From Nocardia huaxiensis (GTDB taxonomy: Bacteria > Actinomycetota > Actinomycetes > Mycobacteriales > Mycobacteriaceae): a DNA stretch of 64,000 bases. Each line of letters begins with the position of its first letter. The first letter of the stretch is position 1. A program made the translations under genes and the position numbers. The stretch lies in the NCBI RefSeq assembly GCF_013744875.1, contig NZ_CP059399.1, forward strand, positions 248,001 to 312,000. The letters are read 5' to 3'. The notes under the pieces were generated by a model. The model worked only from the letters and a program-made list of their open reading frames with translations, was not told the DNA's origin and did no database searches. Positions 27,905 to 36,091 of this stretch are shown in pieces.

Positions 27905-28927
27905 TTATTCGGATTGTGCGTCGGAAGCGGCGTTCGATGCCGCAGGACGCGCCGCCGCGCGTGCCGCCATCTCCCGGCCCGCGTCGAGATAGCTCATCGC
28001 GCCACGGGAACCCGGATCGTAATCGAGGACGGTCATGCCGTAGCCGGGCGCCTCGGAAACCTTGACGCTGCGCGGAATCACCGACCGCAGCACCGCCTCA
28101 CCGAAGTGGCCGCGCACTTCCTCCGCCACCTGATCCGCGAGCTTGGTGCGGCCGTCGTACATGGTGAGAACGACGGTGGAGACATGCAATTCGGGATTCA
28201 GATGCGACTGCACGAGACCGATATTGCGGAGCAGCTGACCGACACCCTCGAGCGCGTAGTACTCGCACTGGATCGGGATGAGCACTTCCTTGGCGGCCAC
28301 GAGCGCGTTCACGGTGAGCAGTCCGAGCGACGGCGGGCAGTCGATCATGACGTAGTCGATGTCGTACCCGGCGAGGTTGGCCTCCTGGATGGCGGCCTTC
28401 AGGCGACCCTCGCGGGCCACCATGGAGACGAGTTCGATCTCCGCGCCCGCGAGGTCGATGGTGGCGGGGATGCACATGAGCCGCTCATTGTGCGGCGACT
28501 GCTGGATGGCGTCGCGCACCGAGCACTCACCGATGAGCAGCTCATAGGAGGAGGGGATGCCCGAGTGGTGTTCGATGCCGAGCGCGGTGCTGGCATTGCC
28601 CTGCGGGTCGAGGTCGATGACGAGGACGCGCATCCCCTGCAGGGCAAGCGCGGCAGCCAGATTGACGGTCGTGGTGGTCTTGCCCACGCCGCCCTTCTGA
28701 TTGGCGATGGTGATGATGCGCTGTTCCCGGGGGCGCGGAATGCTCGCGTTGCCCGGGTGCAGAACTTGGCTGGCGCGCTGCGCTTCGGCAGCGATGGGCG
28801 TCTCTGCGGGGGAGATGTTCCCGAACGGGGTACGGCTGAACTCCTCCACGTCGAAGGCGCCGGTGTCGAGCATGCCGGGCACCCGAGACGTTGTTTCCCG
28901 TGAAACATTCGCCGGACCGTTGGACAT
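27905..28927 (-). CDS. parA: Chromosome partitioning ATPase ParA
   Basis: 340 residues from ATG 28927, which has AGGAG seven bases upstream; a TTG at 28954 adds nine residues. The deviant Walker A ANQKGGVGKTTTTVNL identifies a ParA/MinD ATPase, with VLVIDLDPQGNASTAL and DYVMIDCPPSLGLLTVNALV as the other nucleotide motifs. A roughly 65-residue N-terminal extension precedes the domain. A parS-like site lies inside the coding sequence near the start and encodes VSRET. Confidence 0.97.
   Translation of the reverse strand: MSNGPANVSRETTSRVPGMLDTGAFDVEEFSRTPFGNISPAETPIAAEAQRASQVLHPGNASIPRPREQRIITIANQKGGVGKTTTTVNLAAALALQGMRVLVIDLDPQGNASTALGIEHHSGIPSSYELLIGECSVRDAIQQSPHNERLMCIPATIDLAGAEIELVSMVAREGRLKAAIQEANLAGYDIDYVMIDCPPSLGLLTVNALVAAKEVLIPIQCEYYALEGVGQLLRNIGLVQSHLNPELHVSTVVLTMYDGRTKLADQVAEEVRGHFGEAVLRSVIPRSVKVSEAPGYGMTVLDYDPGSRGAMSYLDAGREMAARAAARPAASNAASDAQSE
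28892..28907. promoter_or_regulatory. parS: parS-like site inside the parA 5' end
   Basis: TGTTTCCCGTGAAACA differs from the bacterial parS consensus TGTTTCACGTGAAACA at one position. It lies within codons 8-12 of parA. It probably binds ParB and may autoregulate parAB. Confidence 0.85.
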
Positions 28928-29192
28928 ACAGGCTCCTAACCCCGAGAACTTCAAGACACGTGGTCGAGCGGATTACGGCACGTGGCGACAGCACGCGACC
29001 GCGTTGTCACCGACGAGAGGGTGCGAGAGGCGAGACGATCGATTCCCATTCCGAAGCCGTTCCGAGCATCGCAGGCTCTGCGCTCACGCTCGACGCTCAT
29101 AGCTTGCCAGTAGCAGACACAATACGGAAGTTGAACGGCAACTCTCACACCGCGACACGCGAAACTACCAAGCGGGCAAAGATTTCGGGCGA

Positions 29193-29208
29193 TGTTTCAC
29201 ATGAAACA
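29193..29208. promoter_or_regulatory. parS: parS-like site upstream of parA (1)
   Basis: TGTTTCACATGAAACA has one mismatch to the parS consensus. It lies in the 393-base non-coding stretch between parA and the secreted-protein gene. Its twin at 29249 has the same variant base. Confidence 0.88.
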
Positions 29209-29248
29209 GGGGTAGCCCCGCCCCCGGGCGGATCAGGCACTCCCGCGA

Positions 29249-29264
29249 TGTTTCACATGAAACA
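29249..29264. promoter_or_regulatory. parS: parS-like site upstream of parA (2)
   Basis: A second copy of TGTTTCACATGAAACA, 56 bases from the first, directly beside the terminator at 29270. The shared A in place of G at position 9 is either tolerated by ParB or suggests local duplication. The rest of 28928-29192 shows no other recognisable feature and presumably includes the parA promoter. Confidence 0.88.
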
Positions 29265-29269
29265 CGAAC

Positions 29270-29298
29270 GGGCGCGGTGGCAATCTGCCACCGCGCCC
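29270..29298. terminator. Terminator after the secreted-protein gene
   Basis: A perfect 13-bp stem (GGGCGCGGTGGCA with its complement) around a three-base loop, 22 bases beyond the stop of the minus-strand gene at 29321. It has no long T-tract, as is common in high-GC actinobacteria. It separates that gene's transcript from parAB. Confidence 0.88.
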
Positions 29299-29320
29299 GA
29301 ATGATTCGATATGTCCGCTG

Positions 29321-29743
29321 CTACTTGGACGAGCCGCTGAGGAGGCCGGCGAGTGGGTTCGATCCCGAGGAGCCGGTTCCCCCACCGGGATTCGTCGGCT
29401 TCTCCGTCACAGTGACGGTAACGGTCTTGGAGGAGATGAGCTCCTGGGTCGCCTTGATGTCATGGGATCCGGCGGTGGTGGGCGTCCACGAGATGCTCGC
29501 GGTGCTGCCGCTCGGCTTCACCTTCCCGATCTCGGTGCCGTTGTCGGTGAAGGTGACATCGAAGAGGAAGGACGTGATGGTGACGTCCGCGACGATCGTG
29601 TAGGTCGAGCCTACGTAGACGGTGCCGGACGGGCCGGTGATTCCGGTAACGAGCGCATTGGCCTGAGGGGCGGCAACGAGTGCCGCGGTGGCCAGTGCGC
29701 CCAGCAGTGCCGTGCCGAAGCCCGCGCGCCGAGTGATGCTCAT
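29321..29743 (-). CDS. Small secreted protein with Ig-like fold, inserted between rsmG and parA
   Basis: 140 residues from ATG 29743, with AGGAG at 29749-29753. A signal peptide is clear: MSITRRAGFG, then ALLGALATAALVAA, and cleavage probably after ANA near residue 33. The mature part is a beta-rich domain of about 85 residues (YVGSTYTIVADVTITSFLF, SASISWTPTTAGSHDI pattern) resembling bacterial Ig-like repeats, and a Gly/Ser/Asn-rich tail with LAGLLSGSSK. Function unknown. The conserved rsmG-parA pair of other actinobacteria is separated here by this gene, which has its own terminator. Confidence 0.82.
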   Translation of the reverse strand: MSITRRAGFGTALLGALATAALVAAPQANALVTGITGPSGTVYVGSTYTIVADVTITSFLFDVTFTDNGTEIGKVKPSGSTASISWTPTTAGSHDIKATQELISSKTVTVTVTEKPTNPGGGTGSSGSNPLAGLLSGSSK

Positions 29744-29848
29744 CTGTACTCCTGTGCTCCTACCCCACACAGCGTGGGTGTGTGGGACAGTACCGACGGG
29801 CGTACGGCAATTCTGAAGTATGGATATTCCGAATCAATCGGCAACGAA

Positions 29849-30556
29849 TCAGCGGCGTTTGGCGCGCGCCTCGGCCCGACGCTCCTTGCGGGGGAGCCGC
29901 TCGGCACTGATCACCACCGTGGGGGTCTCCAGGATCCCGACACCGCATTCGAGGACCTCCGCGTGGCCCGCACCGGCCTTGGTGAGTTCGGCGCGATCGC
30001 GCTCCAACTCCTCGGCCGCGCTGATCCCCTTGAGGGCGATCATCTTTCCGTGATCACGCACCAGCGGCAGGGACCAGCCGGCCAGCTTCGCCAGGGGAGC
30101 CACCGCGCGGGAGGTGACCACATCCGCGCCGCCCGCCTCCTTCCGCACGCCCGGCTGCTCGGCCCGCCCGCGCACGATCACCACATTGTCGAGCCCGACG
30201 GCCTCCACGAACTCGGCCAGAAAGATGGTGCGGCGAAGCAGCGGCTCCACCAAGGTGATTCGCAGATCCGGCCGCGCGATGGCGAGCGGGATGCCCGGGA
30301 GCCCCGCGCCGCTGCCGACATCCACGACGCTCGCACCCTGGGGGAGGAGTTCGCCGACCACGGCGCAATTCAGGATGTGCCGATCCCAGAGCCGGGGAAC
30401 CTCACGCGGACCGATCAGCCCGCGCTCGACACCCGCGCTCGCGAGCACGTCGTAGTAGCGGCGAGCCATGTCCACCCGGTCTCCGAAGACGACCGCGGCA
30501 GCGGCGGGCTCGACAACTGGCTCGGTCACTTCGGCTCCTGGTTCCACGTGAAACAT
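29849..30556 (-). CDS. rsmG: 16S rRNA (guanine-527-N7) methyltransferase RsmG
   Basis: 235 residues (GidB family). The SAM-binding segment [21 protein letters not shown] is complete. The enzyme methylates G527 of 16S rRNA; loss gives low-level streptomycin resistance in other bacteria. The start codon and first five codons, MFHVEP, are part of a parS-like sequence. It is on its own transcriptional unit, because a strong terminator lies between jag and it. Confidence 0.95.
   Translation of the reverse strand: MFHVEPGAEVTEPVVEPAAAAVVFGDRVDMARRYYDVLASAGVERGLIGPREVPRLWDRHILNCAVVGELLPQGASVVDVGSGAGLPGIPLAIARPDLRITLVEPLLRRTIFLAEFVEAVGLDNVVIVRGRAEQPGVRKEAGGADVVTSRAVAPLAKLAGWSLPLVRDHGKMIALKGISAAEELERDRAELTKAGAGHAEVLECGVGILETPTVVISAERLPRKERRAEARAKRR
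30540..30555. promoter_or_regulatory. parS-like site overlapping the rsmG start codon
   Basis: GGTTCCACGTGAAACA matches parS (TGTTTCACGTGAAACA) at 14 of 16 positions, with the central CACGTGAAAC intact. It overlaps the rsmG ATG region. ParB binding would link rsmG expression to the segregation complex; a weaker site than those near parA. Confidence 0.6.
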
Positions 30557-30582
30557 CCTTCCGCAATCGGCCTTGGATAAAG

Positions 30583-30620
30583 CGTAGGGCCCCCGGGATC
30601 ACACTCCCGGGGGCCCTACG
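30583..30620. terminator. Terminator between jag and rsmG
   Basis: A perfect 16-bp stem (CGTAGGGCCCCCGGGA and its complement) around a TCACAC loop. Located 18 bases after the jag stop on the minus strand, it should end the rpmH-rnpA-yidD-yidC-jag transcript. Confidence 0.9.
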
Positions 30621-30638
30621 TTCAGTACTGTCCGCGTG

Positions 30639-31190
30639 TCACGCGGGGAGGACCACCACGCGGCGGCTGGGCTCCACGCCTTCGCTCTCGCTCACGACAC
30701 CGTCGACGGCGGCGACCGCGTCGTGCACGATCTTGCGCTCGAACGGGGTCATGGGGGAGAGGGCTTCGCGCTCACCGGTTTCCAGCACGCGCTTGGCCGC
30801 CTCGGTGCCGAGCGCGCTCAACTCGGAGCGGCGCTTGGCCCGCCAGCCCGCGACATCCAGCATGAGCCGGCTGCGCACGCCGGTCGCCTGCTGCACGGCC
30901 AGGCGGGTGAGTTCCTGGAGAGCATCCAGCACCTCGCCACGACGGCCGACCAGCTTGGTCAGATCCTTGCCGCCATCGATGCTGACGACCGCGCGGTCGC
31001 CCTCCACATCGAGATCGATATCGCCGTCGAAGTCGAGGACGTCCAGCAGCTGCTCCAGGTAGTCGCCGGCGATCTCGCCCTCTTCGATGAGCGCTTCCTC
31101 GGAGTCGGTGGCCGGCTCCGCCGCCTCGGTCTCCGGTGCCGCCGTCGCAGCCGTCACTGTGGGGTCCCCTCCGTCGGTTTCAACAGTCAT
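30639..31190 (-). CDS. jag: Jag/KhpB (EloR)-type R3H RNA-binding protein
   Basis: 183 residues from ATG 31190, with AAGGA upstream; an ATG at 31205 has none. Residues 1-40 are acidic. A KH domain follows (VEGDRAVVSIDGGKDLTKLVGRRGEVLDAL, shortened) and then an R3H domain ending in SEGVEPSRRVVVLPA. It binds RNA together with KhpA and in firmicutes links cell elongation to lipid II use. It is downstream of yidC as in most bacteria (Rv3920c in position). Confidence 0.93.
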   Translation of the reverse strand: MTVETDGGDPTVTAATAAPETEAAEPATDSEEALIEEGEIAGDYLEQLLDVLDFDGDIDLDVEGDRAVVSIDGGKDLTKLVGRRGEVLDALQELTRLAVQQATGVRSRLMLDVAGWRAKRRSELSALGTEAAKRVLETGEREALSPMTPFERKIVHDAVAAVDGVVSESEGVEPSRRVVVLPA

Positions 31191-31228
31191 GGTTGTTTCC
31201 TTCATCTGGAGTTGTCAGTCGTGGAGTC

Positions 31229-32296
31229 TCAGCGCCGCTTCTTCTGGTTGGCGCGACCACGGTTGCCGGAGCGCTTCTTGGCGCCCGCCGGCTTGGCACC
31301 GGCCGCCGGCTTCGAACCATTCGTGGCGGCCTGCGGGGTGTCGGAACCGGTCTCCGCGTCGGCGTCCTGCGCCGGCTTCTTGCGGGTGTCGACGGTCGGC
31401 TTCGCGCCCGGCTTCGGAGCATTCGCGGCGCGGCGCTCGAGCGCGGCGGCCTTCTTCTCCTCCTCTTCCTGGGCCATGCGGCCGAAGACGAGGTGCTGCT
31501 GCGCATAGGTCCAGATGTTGTTGGACACCCAGTAGATCAGGATGGCGATCGGCAGGAACGGACCACCGACGAGCACACCGAGCGGGAACACCCACAGCGC
31601 CAGCTTGTTCATCATGGCGGCCTGCGGGTTGGCCAGCGCCTCGGGCGACTGCCGGGCCACGGAGGCGCGGGCATTGAAATGCGTTGCCAGACCGGCGATC
31701 ACCATGAGCGGAATCGAGACGGCCGCAATGGCCACCTTGCTGGGGATGCCGCCGTAGTGCGCGAAGGAATCCAGCACCGCCTGCGGCTCGGTGATGTACG
31801 CCGAGAGCGGAGCGCCGAAAAGTCGTGCGGTGAGGAAGGATTGGACGTCGTCGGCATTGAAGACGTAGTTCGGCGTCTGCGCGTTCAGCTCGGGGCTCAT
31901 GCCCAGCTGTCCGAACCCGTGGCCGGTGCGGTTGAACGAGCGCAGCACATGGAACAGGCCGAGGAACACCGGCACCTGCAGCAGCACGGGCAGGCAGCCC
32001 ATGAGCGGGTTGAAGCCGTGTTCCTTCTGCAGCTTCTGCATCTCGAGCGTCATCTGCTGACGATCGTTCTTGTACTTCTTCTGCAGTTCCTTGATCTGCG
32101 GCTGCAGTTCCTGCATCTGCTTGGTCGTGCGGACCTGCTTCACGAACGGCTTGTAGAGCACGAGCCGGAGCGTGAACACGAGGAACACCACGGCCAGCGC
32201 CCAGGCGAATCCACTGTCCTTGCCCAGCGCGAACCCGAACACGCGGTGCCAGAACCAGAGGATCCACGACACCGGGTAATAAATGAAGTCGAGCAC
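31229..32296 (-). CDS. yidC: Membrane protein insertase YidC
   Basis: 355 residues from GTG 32296 ([11 protein letters not shown]), the start favoured by mycobacterial and nocardial homologues; GTG 32308 would overlap the yidD stop. Five membrane helices are visible. The conserved cytoplasmic loop [18 protein letters not shown] and the [17 protein letters not shown] segment are typical. The C-terminal 80 residues are Lys/Ala-rich and end in a basic [16 protein letters not shown] tail that may contact the ribosome. It inserts membrane proteins with or without SecYEG. Confidence 0.94.
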   Translation of the reverse strand: MLDFIYYPVSWILWFWHRVFGFALGKDSGFAWALAVVFLVFTLRLVLYKPFVKQVRTTKQMQELQPQIKELQKKYKNDRQQMTLEMQKLQKEHGFNPLMGCLPVLLQVPVFLGLFHVLRSFNRTGHGFGQLGMSPELNAQTPNYVFNADDVQSFLTARLFGAPLSAYITEPQAVLDSFAHYGGIPSKVAIAAVSIPLMVIAGLATHFNARASVARQSPEALANPQAAMMNKLALWVFPLGVLVGGPFLPIAILIYWVSNNIWTYAQQHLVFGRMAQEEEEKKAAALERRAANAPKPGAKPTVDTRKKPAQDADAETGSDTPQAATNGSKPAAGAKPAGAKKRSGNRGRANQKKRR

Positions 32297-32300
32297 GGCT

Positions 32301-32639
32301 CTATGCACTCCCGTCGTTCGTATCGCCGGTCACCGCGGACGATGACCCTTCATAAGCTTGCGCCCCGTCCCGATCCCGCTCGGCGCGAGCGGCCTTGCGT
32401 TCGGGTACGGGGTCCCACCCACCAGGGTGCCAGGGCGCACATTTCACCAAACGGACGGCCGTCAATCCGAGTCCGACGAACAGTCCGCGGGTGCGCAACG
32501 CTGTCACCGCGTACTCGCTGCAGGTGGGCGTGAAGCGGCACACCGGCATGCGGGTGGGGGAGATATAGGTCCGATACAGCTCGATGAGGAATATCAGAGC
32601 TTTGGCCGGTATGCGGGCAGCCGCGCGGAGGGCGCTCAT
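32301..32639 (-). CDS. yidD: Membrane protein insertion efficiency factor YidD
   Basis: 112 residues. The core [30 protein letters not shown] contains the conserved cysteines; [12 protein letters not shown] is the other signature. A C-terminal tail of about 35 charged residues is not part of the family core. It overlaps the rnpA stop by four bases (ATGA) and is followed by yidC within a few bases, so translation is coupled. Confidence 0.94.
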   Translation of the reverse strand: MSALRAAARIPAKALIFLIELYRTYISPTRMPVCRFTPTCSEYAVTALRTRGLFVGLGLTAVRLVKCAPWHPGGWDPVPERKAARAERDRDGAQAYEGSSSAVTGDTNDGSA

Positions 32640-33010
32640 GAGTCCGTGGCGCCGAGTTTGCGGATGCCGCTGCGCATCTGCCGTTCGAGTTCGGCCGACG
32701 GGGCGTCCGCCGCGCCCGGCAGGGCGCGAATGACAATGTCCGCGCCGTCCGGCAGTTCGCCCGCCAGACTTGCGCAGATATGACGCAGGCGGCGAGCCAC
32801 CCGGTGGCGAACCACCGCCGGACCCACCGCCTTGCTGACGATCAACCCGAAACGCGGACCGCCTGTCCGAATGGCAGGGGTCTGGGTGTCGGTTCGATCG
32901 TCGTGTAGCAGTACGTGCACAACGAGATCCCGTCTCCCGATCCGCCGGCCCTGGCGCACCGTCCGGGAGAAGTCGGTACGCCGATGCAGCCGGAACGGCT
33001 CAGGCAGCAC
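32636..33010 (-). CDS. rnpA: Ribonuclease P protein component RnpA
   Basis: 124 residues. It has the conserved N-terminal hydrophobic/basic RTDFSRTVRQGRRIGRRDLVVHVLL, FGLIVSKAVGPAVVRHRVARRLRHI with the RNR-like RNA-binding motif, and DIVIRALPGA. As part of RNase P it supports 5' maturation of tRNAs. Located 87 bases from rpmH, in the universal rpmH-rnpA-yidD-yidC order. The stop overlaps yidD. Confidence 0.95.
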   Translation of the reverse strand: MLPEPFRLHRRTDFSRTVRQGRRIGRRDLVVHVLLHDDRTDTQTPAIRTGGPRFGLIVSKAVGPAVVRHRVARRLRHICASLAGELPDGADIVIRALPGAADAPSAELERQMRSGIRKLGATDS

Positions 33011-33097
33011 CTGAGCGTCCGGTGTACGACGAAGGGATGAGGGATCGGCGACTACACGGCGTGCCGTGAGTCAGGCGCCGCATCCGGGATAGCCGGA

Positions 33098-33241
33098 TCA
33101 GGCGGTCAGCTTGGCGCGGCCCTTGCCACGGCGCGCCGACACGATGGCGCGGCCCGCACGGGTGCGCATCCGGAGACGGAAGCCGTGGACGCGCGCCCGA
33201 CGACGGTTGTTCGGCTGGAACGTCCGCTTGCCCTTGGCCAC
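33098..33241 (-). CDS. rpmH: 50S ribosomal protein L34
   Basis: 47 residues from GTG 33241, behind GAGGAG. The full sequence is typical bL34: [20 protein letters not shown] and then [17 protein letters not shown] longer in-frame reading to 33370 has no family match. First gene of the rpmH-rnpA-yidD-yidC-jag operon, divergent from dnaA. Confidence 0.97.
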   Translation of the reverse strand: MAKGKRTFQPNNRRRARVHGFRLRMRTRAGRAIVSARRGKGRAKLTA

Positions 33242-33732
33242 GGTCAACACTCCTCTAGGTGGTGGGCGTCCGGTGACGCCCGAAGTTTGTTCGGTGATAC
33301 GTGCTCTCGGTGGATCGGGAGGATCCTCCGGCGCAATACCCGATCGGGCAGGGCAGCAGACAGCCGCCACCGCACCATTAGGGTGACTGTAGAAGGGTAC
33401 TTACCGCCCTCTCGAGGGTCAAACTCGGGGGTCAGGGGGCGACTCGGGTGGCGCTTGCTGCGGGTTCGTGTCGCGGGGCGGGTTGTGTGTATGGTCCTTT
33501 CCTGGCCGTTGAGCTGTGCTTGTTTGGGGCACTTAGCAGGGCTCGCGAGCCGCCGCCGGAACTGTTGCCAGCTGTTAGCTGAAGAACCGCAGGTCCGCGC
33601 CCGATTCGGGGGATTCGACGCGATGTGACGCGCATCCCCAGGTTTTCCACATCTGTGGATAATTGTGTGGAAAGACCCCTGGAGTGGCATATTCGTAGGG
33701 CCGATCGCCTAGCTCCGGGGAGGACAACGTTC
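33242..33732. promoter_or_regulatory. rpmH-dnaA divergent intergenic region with DnaA boxes
   Basis: About 490 bases without a supported gene. Three DnaA-box-like sequences are clustered: TTTTCCACA at 33643-33651 (8/9 to TTATCCACA), TGTGGATAA at 33654-33662 (perfect on the other strand), and TGTGGAAAG at 33666-33674 (7/9). They are 59-90 bases before the dnaA GTG, so DnaA probably represses its own gene here. The remainder presumably holds the divergent promoters. Confidence 0.8.
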
Positions 33733-35568
33733 GTGGACGACGAGCAGAACGTACTGACTGCTGTATGGCCCGAGGTTATCGCCGAGCTCGCGAGCGGCAG
33801 CGCCGACGGGGAGATTCAGCCGGTCAGCAAGGCGCACAAAGCCTGGCTCGGCATCATCGAACCCATTACCTTCCTGCAGGGCTTCGCCCTGCTGTCGGTG
33901 CCCGGCACCATGGCGCAGGAGGTGGTCGAGCGTGACCTGCGCGAACCCATCCTGCGCAGTCTCGCCCGGCGCGGCCTGCAGGTCGAGGGCCTGGGCGTGC
34001 GCATTCGCGCCGCGCAGAACAACTCCGGCGACCGCGCCCCCGCCGCCCCGCGACACGCCCGCATGACCTCGCGACCCGAACGCCCGCGTGAGTCCGATCA
34101 CGCGCCCATGGGATATCAGCCCGCGCCCGCGCCGCCTCCGGTCGAGCGCGCACAGGCCCACTACCAGGCGCCGCAGGAGTATGCACAGCCCCGCTACCTG
34201 CCGCCCTCGGACTACCCGGCCGAGTACGGCGAGCGCGAAGCTTATCCACCTGTGGAATTCGGGCAGCCTCCGATGGCCGAAGAGTTGCCGGTCCCCGTTC
34301 CGGAGCCCGCGGCAGCCCCCCGGCGACGCGAATCCCACCGGCAGCCGGCCATGCCGCCGGGCCAGGAGTCGCTGTTCTCGCCGGAGCCGGATCCCGAACC
34401 CGCGCCCATGCCGGCCCCCGCACGGCGGCCGGTGGACGACGACGAGCACGGCGACGAGGAGCCGGTGGTCAATGTCCGCAACAACTGGCCCACGTATTTC
34501 AACAAGCCGCCGGAGCGCGAAACCCCCGCGCCGTCGTCGTCGGCCAGCCTGAACGCCAAGTACACCTTCGAGACCTTCGTCATCGGCGCCTCCAACCGGT
34601 TCGCACACGCGGCCGCGGTGGCCATCGCGGAGGCTCCGGCACGCGCCTACAATCCCCTTTTCGTTTGGGGTGCTTCGGGTTTGGGCAAGACACACCTACT
34701 GCACGCCGCCGGGCACTACGCGCAGCGGCTGTTCCCGGGCATGCGGGTGAAGTACGTATCCACAGAGGAATTCACCAACGACTTCATCAACTCGCTGCGT
34801 GACGACCGGAAGGTGGCGTTCAAGCGCCGCTACCGGGAGACCGACATCCTGCTGGTGGACGACATCCAGTTCATCGAGGGCAAGGAAGGCATCCAGGAGG
34901 AGTTCTTCCACACCTTCAACACCCTGCACAACGCGAACAAGCAGATCGTCGTGTCGTCGGACCGGCCGCCCAAGCAGCTGGCCACCCTGGAGGAGCGGCT
35001 GCGCACGCGCTTCGAGTGGGGTCTGATCACCGACGTACAGCCGCCGGAGCTGGAGACGCGCATCGCGATCCTGCGCAAGAAGGCGCGCATGGACCGGCTG
35101 GATGTGCCGCACGACGTGCTGGAACTCATCGCCAGCCGGGTCGAGCGCAATATTCGTGAGCTCGAGGGCGCGCTCATCCGCGTCACGGCGTTCGCGTCGC
35201 TGAACGGGCAGCCGCTGGACCTGTCGCTGGCCGAGGTCGTGCTGCGCGACCTCATGCCGGACACCGCCACGCTGGAGATCACGGCGGCCACGATCATGGC
35301 CGTGACCGCGGAGTACTTCAACACCACGCTGGAAGAACTGACCGGTCCCGGCAAGGCCCGCCCGCTCGCGCAGGCCCGGCAGATCGCCATGTACCTGTGC
35401 CGGGAGCTCACCGACCTATCCCTACCCAAGATCGGTCAGGCCTTCGGCCGCGACCACACGACGGTCATGTACGCCGAGAAGAAGGTGCGCAAGGAGATGA
35501 CCGAGCGCCGGCGGGTGTACGACCAGGTTCAGGAACTCACAGCCCGGATCAAGCAGAGATCCCGGTAA
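33733..35568 (+). CDS. dnaA: Chromosomal replication initiator DnaA
   Basis: 611 residues from GTG 33733 (GGGGAGGA at 33717-33724). Domain I about 1-85; domain II is a long Pro/Glu/Arg-rich linker, about 90-270; domain III AAA+ with Walker [14 protein letters not shown] and Walker [16 protein letters not shown]; domain IV with the helix-turn-helix signature [17 protein letters not shown]. Melts oriC and loads the replicative helicase. Two TTATCCAC-type sequences inside the gene (34243 and 34757 areas) may add weak DnaA binding. Confidence 0.98.
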   Translation: MDDEQNVLTAVWPEVIAELASGSADGEIQPVSKAHKAWLGIIEPITFLQGFALLSVPGTMAQEVVERDLREPILRSLARRGLQVEGLGVRIRAAQNNSGDRAPAAPRHARMTSRPERPRESDHAPMGYQPAPAPPPVERAQAHYQAPQEYAQPRYLPPSDYPAEYGEREAYPPVEFGQPPMAEELPVPVPEPAAAPRRRESHRQPAMPPGQESLFSPEPDPEPAPMPAPARRPVDDDEHGDEEPVVNVRNNWPTYFNKPPERETPAPSSSASLNAKYTFETFVIGASNRFAHAAAVAIAEAPARAYNPLFVWGASGLGKTHLLHAAGHYAQRLFPGMRVKYVSTEEFTNDFINSLRDDRKVAFKRRYRETDILLVDDIQFIEGKEGIQEEFFHTFNTLHNANKQIVVSSDRPPKQLATLEERLRTRFEWGLITDVQPPELETRIAILRKKARMDRLDVPHDVLELIASRVERNIRELEGALIRVTAFASLNGQPLDLSLAEVVLRDLMPDTATLEITAATIMAVTAEYFNTTLEELTGPGKARPLAQARQIAMYLCRELTDLSLPKIGQAFGRDHTTVMYAEKKVRKEMTERRRVYDQVQELTARIKQRSR

Positions 35569-35583
35569 TCCACAGCTAACAGG

Positions 35584-35607
35584 CCCCCACGTCGATTGAC
35601 GTGGGGG
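35584..35607 (+). terminator. Terminator of dnaA
   Basis: CCCCCACGTC, loop GATT, GACGTGGGGG: a perfect 10-bp stem starting 15 bases after the dnaA stop and followed by TCTGCTGTTTT. It insulates oriC from dnaA transcription. Confidence 0.88.
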
Positions 35608-35633
35608 TCTGCTGTTTTCAGGGGTGTGGATTC

Positions 35634-35971
35634 CTCGAGGAGTCCTCGAGGAAAGCTTGTGGAGTCCTCGAGGAATCCTCGAGTTATGCACCGGTTTGCC
35701 CCCAGGCCGCTACTCACAGCGGTGCACAACCGGTAGTGCACAGTTCCCACAGGTTGGTTCATCCTCGAGGGCTGACCTGCCCGGATGCGAGTTGTGCCCT
35801 GTGGATTCCTCGAGGAGTCCCTGTCGACTCCTCGAGGAATCCTCGAGTTGTCCCCGGTTTAACTCAGATGTGAGGGGATCGGGCAGGAATCGGGGAGCAA
35901 CTCGAGGATGGCTCGAGGATGAATGTGGAAAGTGGCGTTGCTTCCACAGCCACTCCCGGTTCATCCTCGAG
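35634..35971. repeat. Array of eleven CTCGAG palindromes in oriC
   Basis: CTCGAG begins at 35634, 35645, 35667, 35678, 35764, 35809, 35831, 35842, 35901, 35912 and 35966. Neighbouring copies are often exactly 11 or 22 bases apart, one or two helical turns. Most sit in TCCTCGAGGA or ATCCTCGAG. Bases 35625-35645 and 35800-35820 are identical, and 35663-35698 closely matches 35825-35859, so a unit of roughly 60-75 bases is duplicated 175 and about 162 bases apart. Several palindromes directly follow a TGTGGA half DnaA box. Confidence 0.92.
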
Positions 35972-36047
35972 ACACCCAACGGACATCCCCACGCCGCCAC
36001 ACCCTCCGACCTGCGGGGATCGGCGAAGTCCACAGAACTAACAGGAC

Positions 36048-36091
36048 CTACTACTACTTCATTTCTCTTCTTCTGATTACTTCTTTAAAAC
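36048..36091. other. DnaA-trio-like tract and AT-rich unwinding region
   Basis: CTACTACTAC at 36048-36057 gives 3'-GATGATGATG-5' on the complementary strand, the form of DnaA-trio single-strand binding motifs. It is preceded by a box-like AAGTCCACA (36026-36034) and followed by an AT-rich stretch, TCATTTCTCTTC and ATTACTTCTTTAAAA, the least GC-rich tract I can see in the window. This layout matches the basal unwinding system of bacterial origins. Confidence 0.75.

Noticed and set aside
35634-35971. CRISPR array
   Set aside because: The repeats are six- to ten-base palindromes with uneven spacing, no unique spacers of about 30 bases, and no cas genes.
35601-36076. Plus-strand open frames within oriC encoding repeated LEESS-like segments
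   Set aside because: The repetition is only translation of CTCGAGGA repeats; no ribosome site, and the location is oriC.
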